Shown here piece after piece: positions 18,264 to 27,586 of a DNA stretch of 64,000 nt. The stretch covers positions 185,888 to 249,887 of the forward strand of contig NZ_ASWO01000007.1 of assembly GCF_000407605.1 (NCBI RefSeq). Direction: 5' to 3'. A program made the translations under genes and the position numbers. How positions within the stretch are numbered: the stretch's first letter is position 1; every line of letters starts with the position of its first letter. A model generated the notes under the pieces. That model did no database searches. It had not been told where the DNA came from and saw only the letters and a program-made list of their open reading frames with translations. The DNA is from Enterococcus sulfureus ATCC 49903. GTDB taxonomy: Bacteria > Bacillota > Bacilli > Lactobacillales > Enterococcaceae.

Positions 18264-21200
18264 TTATTTTATTTCACGAATGGATAATCGGCTACTTCCA
18301 TTGCCTAATTTTTTGATGATCAATTGTTGTCCGATTCGTTCCTTCATTTCTTCCACATGACTGATGACACCAACCATCCGATTTTCACCAATTTTTTCTA
18401 AAGCCTCCATCGCTTGCTCTAATGTATCCTTATCTAGTGAACCAAATCCTTCGTCGATAAACAATGCATCGATCATCGCACCATTGGTTGTATTTTGGAC
18501 GACATCAGATAGTGATAATGCAATCGATAAGGCTGCTATAAAGGTTTCGCCGCCAGATAAGGTTTTAGTCGAACGAATCGTTCCCGTTGCAAAATCAAAT
18601 ACATCGATATCTAATCCTGTATCTCGACGTCCATTTTCTTGTGAGGTATTCAGTAAAAACTCATAGCGCCCTTTGGTCAACTGACGAATATAGCGTTGAT
18701 TTGCATAGTCTAACACTTGCATCAAATATTCTTGAATGACATAAGTCTCTAACTTTAGTTTGTTTCCTTTCACACCCTTGATGACTTGATACAATTCACT
18801 CAACTCATTAAATTGTTGTCCTTTGATCCCCTGTTTTTCTAGGATTGCTTCGATGGATTGTGTCAGTTCATTCATTTGCTCAACTGTGTATACCAACTTT
18901 GTCACATGAGCGGCTTGTGTTTGCTGTAGGGCATACTTTTCGTCTTTTTCTCTTTCTTTTTCGATAAGATTTGGTTTTGTTTGATCTACTAAGCGTGTCT
19001 TTAAACGCTCGATCTCAGAGGATAAATACCGCGATTTTTCCTCATATGCATGAATAAATTTAGTCCAACTTTCATGCGCTAACCCTTCTTCAAACAGTAC
19101 CGAAAGTTCCTCTTGTGTAAACGAAAGTTGATGCTCAAGCGTATAGCTTTCGATACGACTTTCCACTTCTGCTAATTCGTTTTGTTGCATTTGTTCTTGC
19201 TCGATGAAGCTATTTAACATCAACTCATGACTCATTTTTTCCTCTGATAGGGTGTGATGCGTTTCTTCTAATTCTGCGATTGTTGTTTCAAGAGCGAGAA
19301 CCTCTTGTTGACCCTCGATTGTTTGCACTTCATAATCTTGTGTGGTATCAAGATCAGTTGCTTGTTTATACAATTCTTCGATTCGTGTCTTAATACTCTG
19401 ACAAATCGCACGGCCTGTTGCATCGTCTTGTTGGATGTTTATTTGCTTACGTGTTAGAGTATCAACTTCATTTGTAAGTGTTGCAAGCTGTTCTGCCACG
19501 TTTCTTTCTTTTTCTTGAACTTCAGCAAGGTGTTGCTCTTTCTTTGTCACTTCTTGAGCTAGTTCTTCTAGTTGCTCTGTTTTTACTGAACATTGCGTTG
19601 CAACCTGTTGATAAAGAGTGTGCTGTTCAAGCTCATATTCTTTGTATCTTGAGGTATGAACTTCACGTTGTTTTGTAGTATATTCATTTTGCTGGTTCAA
19701 TTGGGTCAACTCAACGATACAGTCTTGTAACTGTCTACGAATTTCGTCGACTGCAGTCATTTTATCTAGCAATTTTTTTTCATCTGCTTGTACTTCATGA
19801 ATGTGATGAACTGTTTCACCACAAACCATACAGACTTCTCCTAGCGTCAATTCAGTTTGAAGTTGCGCAATCATAAGCGCACGCCGATCAGACTCTAATT
19901 CCTGAAGTATTGCATCATACTCTTGTTTTTTATGTTCTAATTCTTCAATTTTTTGACGATCGTGTTGGAGTTGTTGTGTACATACATTTATTTGTTCTTC
20001 TTCATTTTGTAGTTCTTTGGCTAAAGCCACAAGCCTAGTATAGCTTTGCGTGATCATGGCTAATTGGTTAGTCAATTCTTCCTGATTAGGCAACTTGGCT
20101 TGTTGAAGCATAAGTTCTTGTTTAGATGTTTCAAGTTGTTCGAGTTGATCAGTGAGTGTAGTTTGTTCTTGAGTTAGTCTGTCACAGAGTTCATGTTGTA
20201 CCTCTAATTTTGTGGTCTCCGCTTTGATTTGAGCTGCAAGTTGACTATATTCAGTAAAATGAGAAACTTTTTCTTGCTGTTTTTTTAATGATGCTTTTAA
20301 CGTAGAAAGCTGATCAAACCGTGATGAAAATTCAGTCCATTTTATCTGAATTTGATCGACTACACCTTGCTGATGTAGTCGTTTTTTTGTGCTTTCTTTT
20401 AGTTTTACTTGTAATATCTCTCGTTCTTTTTGCCAAGCGTCTAATGGCTGAATCAAGCGATATCTCGCTAATTTTTCACTTAGTTGCGTATAGTAGTCGT
20501 GTTGTCCAACGATCTCTTTCTCATATTGCGATGTCACATGTGCTAAATTTTCAAAATCGTTTTCGAGAATCACTACTTTTTGATACTCTTTGTCTGCTAG
20601 TTTATATGTAGACTCAGCAGTTTTTAATTCTGCCTTTGCTTGTTGGATTTTTTCCTCATATTCACCAATCGTTGTTTTGATTATCGTGATCTTATCTGCA
20701 GTTGGTGTATGCGACAATGTATTTTGAAGTTCTTCTGGCCAACTTGGACTGTCATAGCGTTCGTCTAAACGTTGTTGCAAACTTTCTGCTGCGTGTTTTT
20801 CTTCTTTATAGCGTGCTTCTAATTGTTTCGTAAACTCCGCAAATAATTGTGTGCCAAAAATCGTTTTTAAAATTGGTAATTTTTCTTCTGTTTTTGAGTG
20901 TAAAAAACGTTGGACATCATTTTGTGGCAACAACATGATCTGCTTGAACTGAGCCGCATTGAGCTGCAATAATTCATCGATTGCCTGAGCAACGTCTACT
21001 GGTTTTCCTGCGATAAATTCAAGCTCTGTTCCGTCGATTTGATCGACAATCGTCAGTTTTGCTGTTGGTTTATGCTCAGTCACACCTTTTCCTCTAGCCG
21101 ATTTTCGCATTTGCTTGATCGTACGTTCGATTTTATATAACGTATCATGATGTCGAAAATATAAGGTCACTTGCGTAAGCTCATCTTCAAGTGTCGCAAA

Positions 21201-21401
21201 AGTAGAGCGCATTTCTTCTACTTTACGTTCATTTGTTGTTTGGTAAAATAGCGCAACGGTCATGGCATCAAATAATGTACTTTTTCCAGCTCCTGTATCT
21301 CCGCTGATCAAAAACAACGGTGAAGTTTCAAGCGATTCGAAATTTAATGTCAAATGTTGATAGGGACCAAAATTGACCATTTCTAATTGTACAGGTTTCA
21401 T
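18264..21401 (-). CDS. sbcC: Exonuclease subunit SbcC
   Basis: A 1045-residue Rad50-like SMC ATPase, the usual size for SbcC. Walker A is at 34-41 (GDTGAGKS), long coiled coils flank a zinc hook with Cys524 and Cys527 (CMVC), and the C-terminal lobe carries the signature LSGGETF and Walker B ALFIDEGFGSLD. With SbcD it forms the complex that opens DNA hairpins and processes double-strand breaks. It starts one base after the sbcD stop, so the two are translationally linked. Confidence 0.96.
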   Translation of the reverse strand: MKPVQLEMVNFGPYQHLTLNFESLETSPLFLISGDTGAGKSTLFDAMTVALFYQTTNERKVEEMRSTFATLEDELTQVTLYFRHHDTLYKIERTIKQMRKSARGKGVTEHKPTAKLTIVDQIDGTELEFIAGKPVDVAQAIDELLQLNAAQFKQIMLLPQNDVQRFLHSKTEEKLPILKTIFGTQLFAEFTKQLEARYKEEKHAAESLQQRLDERYDSPSWPEELQNTLSHTPTADKITIIKTTIGEYEEKIQQAKAELKTAESTYKLADKEYQKVVILENDFENLAHVTSQYEKEIVGQHDYYTQLSEKLARYRLIQPLDAWQKEREILQVKLKESTKKRLHQQGVVDQIQIKWTEFSSRFDQLSTLKASLKKQQEKVSHFTEYSQLAAQIKAETTKLEVQHELCDRLTQEQTTLTDQLEQLETSKQELMLQQAKLPNQEELTNQLAMITQSYTRLVALAKELQNEEEQINVCTQQLQHDRQKIEELEHKKQEYDAILQELESDRRALMIAQLQTELTLGEVCMVCGETVHHIHEVQADEKKLLDKMTAVDEIRRQLQDCIVELTQLNQQNEYTTKQREVHTSRYKEYELEQHTLYQQVATQCSVKTEQLEELAQEVTKKEQHLAEVQEKERNVAEQLATLTNEVDTLTRKQINIQQDDATGRAICQSIKTRIEELYKQATDLDTTQDYEVQTIEGQQEVLALETTIAELEETHHTLSEEKMSHELMLNSFIEQEQMQQNELAEVESRIESYTLEHQLSFTQEELSVLFEEGLAHESWTKFIHAYEEKSRYLSSEIERLKTRLVDQTKPNLIEKEREKDEKYALQQTQAAHVTKLVYTVEQMNELTQSIEAILEKQGIKGQQFNELSELYQVIKGVKGNKLKLETYVIQEYLMQVLDYANQRYIRQLTKGRYEFLLNTSQENGRRDTGLDIDVFDFATGTIRSTKTLSGGETFIAALSIALSLSDVVQNTTNGAMIDALFIDEGFGSLDKDTLEQAMEALEKIGENRMVGVISHVEEMKERIGQQLIIKKLGNGSSRLSIREIK

Positions 21402-21402
21402 C

Positions 21403-22602
21403 TTATTTCTCCTTTAATACCTCATTTACAACCTCTTCGATAACTGTTCGTTGATAATCAGATGGTACTTGTTTCGTGATCGTTTCATAAAACATTTGGA
21501 TCGTTTGTTCTGGTGCTCTTTCTTTTAGCCCAATCGTCGGATCTTCTTTACGCTCGTTTTTCACTCGTTCTTCAAATGTTAATTCGATGACCGTACCATA
21601 AATCTCTTCTAGACGCGATCGAATATTGATACCTGCAAGTTGTCTGCGATCGTATGCGAGTAACTTGATACTAAACCATGCTTCACCACAAGGATACTGC
21701 GCATAAAACTCACGGTCGCACAATTGTTCAAAAGTTGCTTCTAAAGTGATGATCGGACGTTTTACATCAAGTTCGTGATAGTTTTTTTTGATCCCCTCTT
21801 GAGTCACATCTACGATATAGACCCCTTTACGATCTTCTTTTTTTGCTTCTTGACTATCAAAATGAACTGGACTTCCACTGTAGACAATCGTTTTACTCGG
21901 GCTCGCAAAATGCGTATGGATATGGCCGAGTGCGACATAGGAAAAATCATGGAATAGATCACTCGTTAATGAAGCCAATCCACCTACTGTTGAACTTGTT
22001 TCAGATGTCCGCCAATTGGTTAAGGCATGCTCTGTTTGTTCTTTTTTTGTTACTGCAAAATGCGTGACCAGTACTTGACGTTTTGTTGGATCAAAGGTTT
22101 GACGCATTTCTTCAATAATCCGAGTGATTCCTTGTGCTAATGTTCGGTATTCTTTGACTTGTTCTATTGTCTCTTGCAACACATGCTGACAAAAGATTCG
22201 TATCTCACTTGGATCTACAAACGGTAACAAATACAATTGTACCTCTTTTGTTTCAATCGGCTGAATACTTTGAAGAAGTGTCGTATGTAAAAATAATTGA
22301 TGGCTTGGATAAAAAGCTTGCCCAAATCCAAGTCGTTTGGCACTATCATGATTGCCGCTGATGGCATAGACTGGAATCTGTTCGTCTACGACTAAATGCT
22401 CAAGCATCTCATTTAATTCTTCAACAGCAGATAGAGGTGGGATCGATCGATCGTATAAATCTCCTGCGATCACAATGCCATCGACTGCTTCTGCTTTAGC
22501 AAGTGCGACGATCTGTTCATATGCATAGCGTTGTTCTTCTTTTAAACTAAATCCATTCAACGTGCGACCGATGTGCCAGTCTGCGGTATGTAAAAATTTC
22601 AT
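21403..22602 (-). CDS. sbcD: Exonuclease subunit SbcD
   Basis: A 399-residue Mre11-like nuclease. The phosphodiesterase metal motifs appear in order: ADWHIG, AGDLYDR, SGNHDS and GHIHTHF. It gives the nuclease activity of the SbcCD complex. AAAGGAG precedes the ATG, and the gene is the first of the two-gene operon. Confidence 0.96.
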   Translation of the reverse strand: MKFLHTADWHIGRTLNGFSLKEEQRYAYEQIVALAKAEAVDGIVIAGDLYDRSIPPLSAVEELNEMLEHLVVDEQIPVYAISGNHDSAKRLGFGQAFYPSHQLFLHTTLLQSIQPIETKEVQLYLLPFVDPSEIRIFCQHVLQETIEQVKEYRTLAQGITRIIEEMRQTFDPTKRQVLVTHFAVTKKEQTEHALTNWRTSETSSTVGGLASLTSDLFHDFSYVALGHIHTHFASPSKTIVYSGSPVHFDSQEAKKEDRKGVYIVDVTQEGIKKNYHELDVKRPIITLEATFEQLCDREFYAQYPCGEAWFSIKLLAYDRRQLAGINIRSRLEEIYGTVIELTFEERVKNERKEDPTIGLKERAPEQTIQMFYETITKQVPSDYQRTVIEEVVNEVLKEK

Positions 22603-22652
22603 AAATGTCTCCTTTTATCTGTACTAAGAATATTATACCGAACTCAATCCAC

Positions 22653-22690
22653 AAAAAAAGAACAACTCTGATGCGAGTCATTCTTTTTTT
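22653..22690 (-). terminator. Terminator of queT
   Basis: Imperfect hairpin in which AAAGAATGACTC pairs with GAGTTGTTCTTT on the minus strand, followed by T residues. It lies between queT and sbcD. Confidence 0.75.
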
Positions 22691-22706
22691 CATTCCCTAT
22701 AGCTAC

Positions 22707-23213
22707 TTATTTTGTAAAATCGATGCGTTTTGCTACCCAGTAGATGATCACACCACCTACTGCCATCGAAGCCAATTCACCTACTCCAATAACCAACCAG
22801 TTTAAAAAGAATGGTGCTCCGGTAACAAGTGTCAGCTGTCCTGCAATCGTAAACATTGAAAAGGCAAATACACAGGCTGTTACGATCATTTGGATTTTTC
22901 TAGAAGTGATTTGGCGCGTGATATAATAATTAATCCACAATACGATCAATGTACTTACACTTCCTACTACAACATCAAGCATGCCTAGAGGAGACAATAA
23001 ATTAGCGATCAAAACACCTAATGTTACTGCCCAAATATATTTTTTATTGTATAACGACAAATAATTGAACATCTCCGATAAACGAATTTGTATCGCACCA
23101 AAGCTGATTACGGCTAAAACGATTGTGATCGCAACATATAATCCCGTCACAATCCCTAATTTCGCCAATTCATTTGTAGACATGTTCGCTGTTGTTTCGT
23201 GTTTATTTTCCAT
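22707..23213 (-). CDS. queT: Queuosine precursor transporter QueT
   Basis: A 168-residue membrane protein of the QueT (COG4708) family, the substrate-specificity component of an ECF-type uptake system for queuosine precursors such as preQ1. Family patterns include IQIRLSEMFNYLSLYNKKY near the middle of the N-terminal half and five to six hydrophobic helices. The shared ECF module is not encoded in this window. The leader upstream folds like a translational preQ1 switch, which supports the assignment. AAAGGAG precedes the ATG and is part of the predicted pseudoknot. Confidence 0.88.
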   Translation of the reverse strand: MENKHETTANMSTNELAKLGIVTGLYVAITIVLAVISFGAIQIRLSEMFNYLSLYNKKYIWAVTLGVLIANLLSPLGMLDVVVGSVSTLIVLWINYYITRQITSRKIQMIVTACVFAFSMFTIAGQLTLVTGAPFFLNWLVIGVGELASMAVGGVIIYWVAKRIDFTK

Positions 23214-23221
23214 ATGTAGTT

Positions 23222-23297
23222 CTCCTTTACAAGTGTTTCACTTGCTGATTACCTATAACCAAAGGACGGGAATGTGTTCCAACTGAAGTGTTATAGG
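23222..23297 (-). promoter_or_regulatory. Candidate preQ1-II-like riboswitch of queT
   Basis: On the minus strand an 8-bp stem (CCTATAAC/GTTATAGG, 23290-23297 with 23252-23259) closes a 30-base loop that contains TCCTTT (23261-23266). A second hairpin, CAAGTG-AAA-CACTTG (23230-23244), follows, then the ribosome-binding site AAAGGAG (23222-23228). TCCTTT can pair with AAAGGA, giving the H-type pseudoknot layout of preQ1-II switches. The order of parts matches that class; the primary sequence does not obviously match the consensus I know. Confidence 0.55.
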
Positions 23298-23330
23298 GCG
23301 TTTACCGCTAGTTGCTATCATACAGGAAAA

Positions 23331-24074
23331 TTATTTTAATGTCCAACCACCATCGATGGGTACGATGGCTCCTTGAAGATAATTAGAATCAGAACTAGCC
23401 AAAAATAAGGTTAACGCTGCGACCTCTTCAGGTTCTGCCCAACGCTGAACTGGGGTTTCTTTTGCGACCCATTGTGCCAGTTCACCATCTCCTTGAAAAT
23501 CAGCCGCATTCATCGGTGTTTTGATGGCACCTGGTGCAATGGCTTTAACCGATATCCCTTGAGCGGCATAATCGAGTGCCAGTTGTTTGGTAAATCCGAC
23601 AATCGCATGTTTGAATGTGGTGTAGGCGATACCGCCGCCACCCGCAACTAATCCAGCAATCGAAGCCATATTGAGAATGACACCTGCTTTTTTTTCAAGC
23701 ATCTGAGGCAATACGGTTTTCGTCAGACGAAAATAACTCAAGACATTCGTCTCATAAATCGTTTGCCACAATGTTTCATCTGTTTCAAGTAAGGGTTTAT
23801 ACGCATCTAAAACACCAGCAGTATTCACTAAAATATCAATCGTTCCAAATGTTGCTTCACATAATCTAACGGCTTCTTCTAGGACTTCGTTTTGCGTGAT
23901 ATCTCCTTGAAAATAGCTTAAGTTAGACTGTGGATCTATGACTAAAGATTGACGGTCGATGCCAAAAACCCGCGCACCTTGAGCTAAAAAAGCGTCCATT
24001 TGTGCCTTCCCAATACCTGAAGCTACACCTGTGATCAATACCACTTTTTGATTCAGTGAAGGATATTGGTTCAT
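23331..24074 (-). CDS. SDR family NAD(P)-dependent oxidoreductase
   Basis: A 247-residue short-chain dehydrogenase/reductase. The cofactor motif GVASGIGK follows the first strand, NTAG marks the central strand, and the catalytic Ser-Tyr-Lys set is seen in NMASIAGL and YTTFKHA. The C-terminal SNYLQGAIVPIDGGWTLK is typical of FabG-like enzymes. Its ATG at 24074 overlaps the stop of the DUF2829 gene as ATGA, with no separate ribosome-binding site, so it is translated by coupling. An earlier frame start at 24089 lies inside that gene. Substrate unknown. Confidence 0.9.
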   Translation of the reverse strand: MNQYPSLNQKVVLITGVASGIGKAQMDAFLAQGARVFGIDRQSLVIDPQSNLSYFQGDITQNEVLEEAVRLCEATFGTIDILVNTAGVLDAYKPLLETDETLWQTIYETNVLSYFRLTKTVLPQMLEKKAGVILNMASIAGLVAGGGGIAYTTFKHAIVGFTKQLALDYAAQGISVKAIAPGAIKTPMNAADFQGDGELAQWVAKETPVQRWAEPEEVAALTLFLASSDSNYLQGAIVPIDGGWTLK

Positions 24075-24292
24075 TCGACGATAGCCCAATCATCGGCTAA
24101 AATATCACATACAGTCGGTGCAAAACTTGAAAATCCTTCATCACTTGTTTTGATCAAAAAATAAGGGGTGACGGGACAGTGATCAAATACATCATCGCTG
24201 ACTAGCGTGACATAAAGTTCAAATCCACTCCAACCTTTACGAATGATTTTAGCACCTTTTTTTACTTCTGGTAAAATCTCTTCAAATGTCAT
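24071..24292 (-). CDS. DUF2829 (Tad2-like) protein
   Basis: A 73-residue single-domain DUF2829 protein: MTFEEILPEVKKGAKIIRKG opens the fold, PYFLIKTSDEGF follows, and DILADDWAIVE closes it. This family includes Tad2, the phage protein that soaks up the cyclic-ADP-ribose signal of Thoeris defence, but many chromosomal members have no tested role. GGAGGAATTCAG precedes the ATG. It is translationally coupled to an SDR gene and no phage genes surround it, so an anti-defence role is only a possibility. Confidence 0.8.
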   Translation of the reverse strand: MTFEEILPEVKKGAKIIRKGWSGFELYVTLVSDDVFDHCPVTPYFLIKTSDEGFSSFAPTVCDILADDWAIVE

Positions 24293-24345
24293 CTGAATTC
24301 CTCCTTCTTTTTCACAACTGCATTAGTATAGCATATTCTATTTTA

Positions 24346-24377
24346 TGTATAAAAAAAAGAATACAATTGTATTCTTT
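24346..24377 (-). terminator. Terminator of murQ
   Basis: Perfect 11-bp stem (24352-24362 with 24367-24377) around AATT, ending on the minus strand in a T-run, directly at the murQ stop. Confidence 0.85.
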
Positions 24378-25274
24378 TTAAAGTGTTTCTTTAATGAATC
24401 CTTTTGCGTTTGCTAATTTTTCTTTGGCTTCTTCTTTTGAAGTATCTGTCAAAATCATAACAATTGCTAATTTAACTTCTTGATCAGCTTGTTCAAAATA
24501 GTCGCTAGCTACTTCATAAGATACATCGGTGGCTTGCATGATAATTCGTTTTGAACGTTCGACTAATTTTTCATTAGTCGGTTGGACATCGACCATTAAA
24601 TTTCCAAATACTTTACCGATACCGATCATACTGATCGTTGAAATCATATTTAGAATCATTTTTTGCGCACTACCTGATTTTAAACGCGTTGAACCCGTTA
24701 GAAATTCTGGTCCAGCGTCGACTTCGATGGGATACATCGCATGTTGACTGATTTCAGCATCTTGATTGCATGACAAACTCGCTGTAGTCGCACCAATTTC
24801 TTGTGCGTAATCTAAACCACCGATCACGTAAGGTGTACGCCCACTGGCAGCAATACCTAATACAACATCTTTTTCTGATAAATTTAATTCAGCTAAATCT
24901 TTTGCTCCAAGATTTGTCGAATCCTCTGCTCCTTCGACTGCAACGGTCATCGCTTGCTGTCCACCGGCAATCAATCCAATGACCATATCAGCAGAAACAC
25001 CAAACGTTGGCACACACTCTGCTGCATCCAAGACACCTAAACGACCACTCGTACCTGCTCCCATATAAATTAAACGACCACCTTGTTGAAAAGCAACGAT
25101 TACTGCCTGAATCACACGCTCGATTTGTGGCAAAATAAGCGCAATCGCTTCTGGGACTTGATGATCTTCTTGATTCATGATCGCCAGTGCTTCATGAATA
25201 CTCATTTCATCCAAATGTGTTGTTCGCTCATTTCGTCTTTCTGTCGTCAATCGGTCTAAATTGATTTGAGTCAT
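24378..25274 (-). CDS. murQ: N-acetylmuramic acid 6-phosphate etherase
   Basis: A 298-residue SIS-domain enzyme that cleaves the lactyl ether of MurNAc 6-phosphate to give GlcNAc 6-phosphate and D-lactate in cell-wall sugar recycling. Typical MurQ signatures are [21 protein letters not shown] in the first half (shown in part: [17 protein letters not shown]) and [15 protein letters not shown], then [16 protein letters not shown]. Length fits the family. No MurNAc PTS gene is adjacent, so transport is encoded elsewhere. Confidence 0.95.
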   Translation of the reverse strand: MTQINLDRLTTERRNERTTHLDEMSIHEALAIMNQEDHQVPEAIALILPQIERVIQAVIVAFQQGGRLIYMGAGTSGRLGVLDAAECVPTFGVSADMVIGLIAGGQQAMTVAVEGAEDSTNLGAKDLAELNLSEKDVVLGIAASGRTPYVIGGLDYAQEIGATTASLSCNQDAEISQHAMYPIEVDAGPEFLTGSTRLKSGSAQKMILNMISTISMIGIGKVFGNLMVDVQPTNEKLVERSKRIIMQATDVSYEVASDYFEQADQEVKLAIVMILTDTSKEEAKEKLANAKGFIKETL

Positions 25275-25419
25275 CTCAATCTTCCTTCCTTTATTGTTGT
25301 TTCTTATAATCTATAATTTTTATATTTTTTTGAAATTTCATTTCTAATGCTAGTATACCGTTTAAGAAATAAAATTTCAACATTTATTAACTTTATTTTT
25401 AATAATGTTTCATAGAAAA

Positions 25420-25467
25420 TAAAAAAACATCATCGACTATCTCTTTATCAGATACTCGATGATGTTT
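25420..25467 (-). terminator. Terminator of the flavin oxidoreductase gene
   Basis: AACATCATCGA (25426-25436) pairs with TCGATGATGTT (25456-25466), followed on the minus strand by seven T residues. Confidence 0.88.
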
Positions 25468-25469
25468 GG

Positions 25470-26804
25470 TTAACTCCAGAAACGATCCAACTCATTAATT
25501 AAAGAAGGATAGGCATAGAGTTGATGACGCCGTTCTTCTTTTGTCCAATTCGCATGTAGACTTTGGGTAATATAATTGATCAATAAATCGGCTTCTTGAG
25601 CAAGGGCCGTTGCCCCCACGATATGATTATCACTTTTTCGTTTGATAATTTTTAAGCGTGCACCTTCTTCAGCAACCTTTCGACTATCGATCCAATCATC
25701 CATGTTCAGTTCTTTGATGTCATAGTGTTCTGGATCGTCTTGTGCCTCGTGAATGAGCACACCTGCTTGCGCTAGTTTGGGCTGGCTAAATGTTGACATC
25801 GCTGGAATCGGATAACGTATCGGCGCTAATTGATATTCTGTCAAATGTTCGACTAGATATTGAGCTTGTAAAACAGCATATGTGGCTAATTTCGGAACTG
25901 CTTGATTATTGCAATCTCCACAAGCAAAAATATGTGGCTGCGATGTCTGTAAATGATCGTTTACTTTGATGCCGTGTGTATCAAAGTAAACGCCCGCTTT
26001 CTCAAGTTCAAGCGCTTCTATTTGTGCCACGCGACCTGCAACACGATAGACAGCATCAACTTCTTGTTGTTTTCCTGTTTGACTCGTTACGTTCAATCGT
26101 CCATTTTCTAAACGTTCAATCGATTTGATCGTCTGATTGAATTCAAATCGTACACCACGTTTTTTATTGATCTCAATCAATTGTTGAACAAAAGAACGAT
26201 CAAAGATACGTAACGCTTGGTCGTTATGTTGCCAAACATTTACAGTCGCACCAAAGGCTGTCGCAATCGACATGAACGCAAATGAAATAATCCCTGCACC
26301 AATAAATAAAATGTCTTTAGGCAAGGTATGTTGTGTTAAAAAGTGACGACTGTCATATGTATAGTCAGCCCCTTCAAACGTAAACGTTCGATCTTGTCCA
26401 CCTGTTGCCAAAATAAATTGTTTTCCTTGGTAGATGATTCCATCCACTACGACTTCTTGTGGCGATTGAAAAACAGCTTGCCCAAATACGGTATCAATTC
26501 CTGCTTTTTCAAGAGCTTGCTCATGAAGTAATGATTCATTTCCTTCTATCATGTTGATGCGATTCATTGCTTGTTGCCAATCCAACTGTTGTGGTTCGGT
26601 AATCCCATAATCAGCGAAACGTTGATTTTGATAATAATGTTTCGCCATGGCCACGAGTTCTTTTTTCTTGGTACTTCCTGCATTGTTCACGACACCGCCA
26701 AAATCACGATTTTCGATCACTAACACCGTTTTCCCTGCTTTTTTCAAACCAAATGCCACAGTCAATCCTGCTAAACCACTCCCAATAACAATTACATCAT
26801 ACAT
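25470..26804 (-). CDS. FAD/NAD(P)-binding oxidoreductase lacking redox cysteines
   Basis: A 444-residue member of the pyridine nucleotide-disulfide reductase fold. The FAD motif GSGLAGL is at 8-14, a second dinucleotide motif GAGIISF lies in the middle, and the FAD-contact HIFACGDCN follows. The segment that normally holds the CXXXXC disulfide reads GGVVNNAGSTKKK (36-48), with Val39 and Ser44 at the two cysteine positions. It therefore cannot use the usual disulfide relay and probably transfers electrons directly from flavin. It shares an operon with a YoaK-like gene 12 bases upstream. Acceptor unknown. Confidence 0.88.
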   Translation of the reverse strand: MYDVIVIGSGLAGLTVAFGLKKAGKTVLVIENRDFGGVVNNAGSTKKKELVAMAKHYYQNQRFADYGITEPQQLDWQQAMNRINMIEGNESLLHEQALEKAGIDTVFGQAVFQSPQEVVVDGIIYQGKQFILATGGQDRTFTFEGADYTYDSRHFLTQHTLPKDILFIGAGIISFAFMSIATAFGATVNVWQHNDQALRIFDRSFVQQLIEINKKRGVRFEFNQTIKSIERLENGRLNVTSQTGKQQEVDAVYRVAGRVAQIEALELEKAGVYFDTHGIKVNDHLQTSQPHIFACGDCNNQAVPKLATYAVLQAQYLVEHLTEYQLAPIRYPIPAMSTFSQPKLAQAGVLIHEAQDDPEHYDIKELNMDDWIDSRKVAEEGARLKIIKRKSDNHIVGATALAQEADLLINYITQSLHANWTKEERRHQLYAYPSLINELDRFWS

Positions 26805-26815
26805 TTTCTCTCCTC

Positions 26816-27517
26816 CTAATCTGGGTCGATCACAATCGCATGATTTTCTGCTTTAATGATTTTCGAATAAATCGCAATGCCGATCAAAAATAATGCTGTA
26901 AACCATAATGATTTTTCAACAAATTGGACCGTTAACAAAGTTCCAATCAAGCCTCCGCAAGCAAAACCAAGTAATACAGAAAAGTACAACCAGCTATTTT
27001 TCAATGCTCCTTTCTGTCCGGCAAATGCTTGAACGATATAGTTAAATGCCAATTGGACAACTAGCGTGACCGCAACGTTTCCATAAAGCATCCCATCGAT
27101 TTTGTGAAATGCATTCCCTTGCATACCTGCTAAAAATGAAATGATCATACAAATATGTAGCGTTTCAAATAGGCCATTGATCCCAGAAAATCCAAGTAAA
27201 ATCAAGATGATTGCTTCAATTATCAAAATTTCAAATGCCCAAATTTCTTTTTTCTTCACACCAATTACTTCTAAGATTCCAGTTGCAACCGAACCTAATC
27301 CAAAACATAAAATCGTAATCAAAACTGTTCCTAAATGGTCCCAACTTTTTGTAGCAATCGTTTGTCCGATCAAAATAATATTTCCAGATTGAACCGTGCT
27401 AAATGCCTTTCCAATAAAATAGGTATACCCATCCATTGATCCTGCAGCAATGGCTAATAAAAATGCGATCATCGGCAATTCCATAACTGGAAAAGTCGGT
27501 ACACGCCGGTTATTCAT
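26816..27517 (-). CDS. YoaK/DUF1275 family membrane protein
   Basis: A 233-residue membrane protein of the DUF1275 family with about six hydrophobic helices. The N-terminal pattern AAGSMDGYTYFIGKAFSTVQ and SGNIILIGQ are typical of the family, as is GMLYGNVAVTL further on. AAGGAGG precedes the ATG. It lies just upstream of, and probably co-transcribed with, the flavin oxidoreductase. No function is established for the family. Confidence 0.85.
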   Translation of the reverse strand: MNNRRVPTFPVMELPMIAFLLAIAAGSMDGYTYFIGKAFSTVQSGNIILIGQTIATKSWDHLGTVLITILCFGLGSVATGILEVIGVKKKEIWAFEILIIEAIILILLGFSGINGLFETLHICMIISFLAGMQGNAFHKIDGMLYGNVAVTLVVQLAFNYIVQAFAGQKGALKNSWLYFSVLLGFACGGLIGTLLTVQFVEKSLWFTALFLIGIAIYSKIIKAENHAIVIDPD

Positions 27518-27542
27518 ATTGATTTCCTCCTTATTAGTCTAT

Positions 27543-27580
27543 AAAAAAATTGTCCAGAAAAGAGGCTTTTCCAGACAATG
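27543..27580 (-). terminator. Terminator of the oxalate decarboxylase gene
   Basis: Hairpin with ATTGTC...GACAAT and inner TGGAAAAG pairing, followed on the minus strand by seven T residues. Confidence 0.88.
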
Positions 27581-27586
27581 TTAAAA

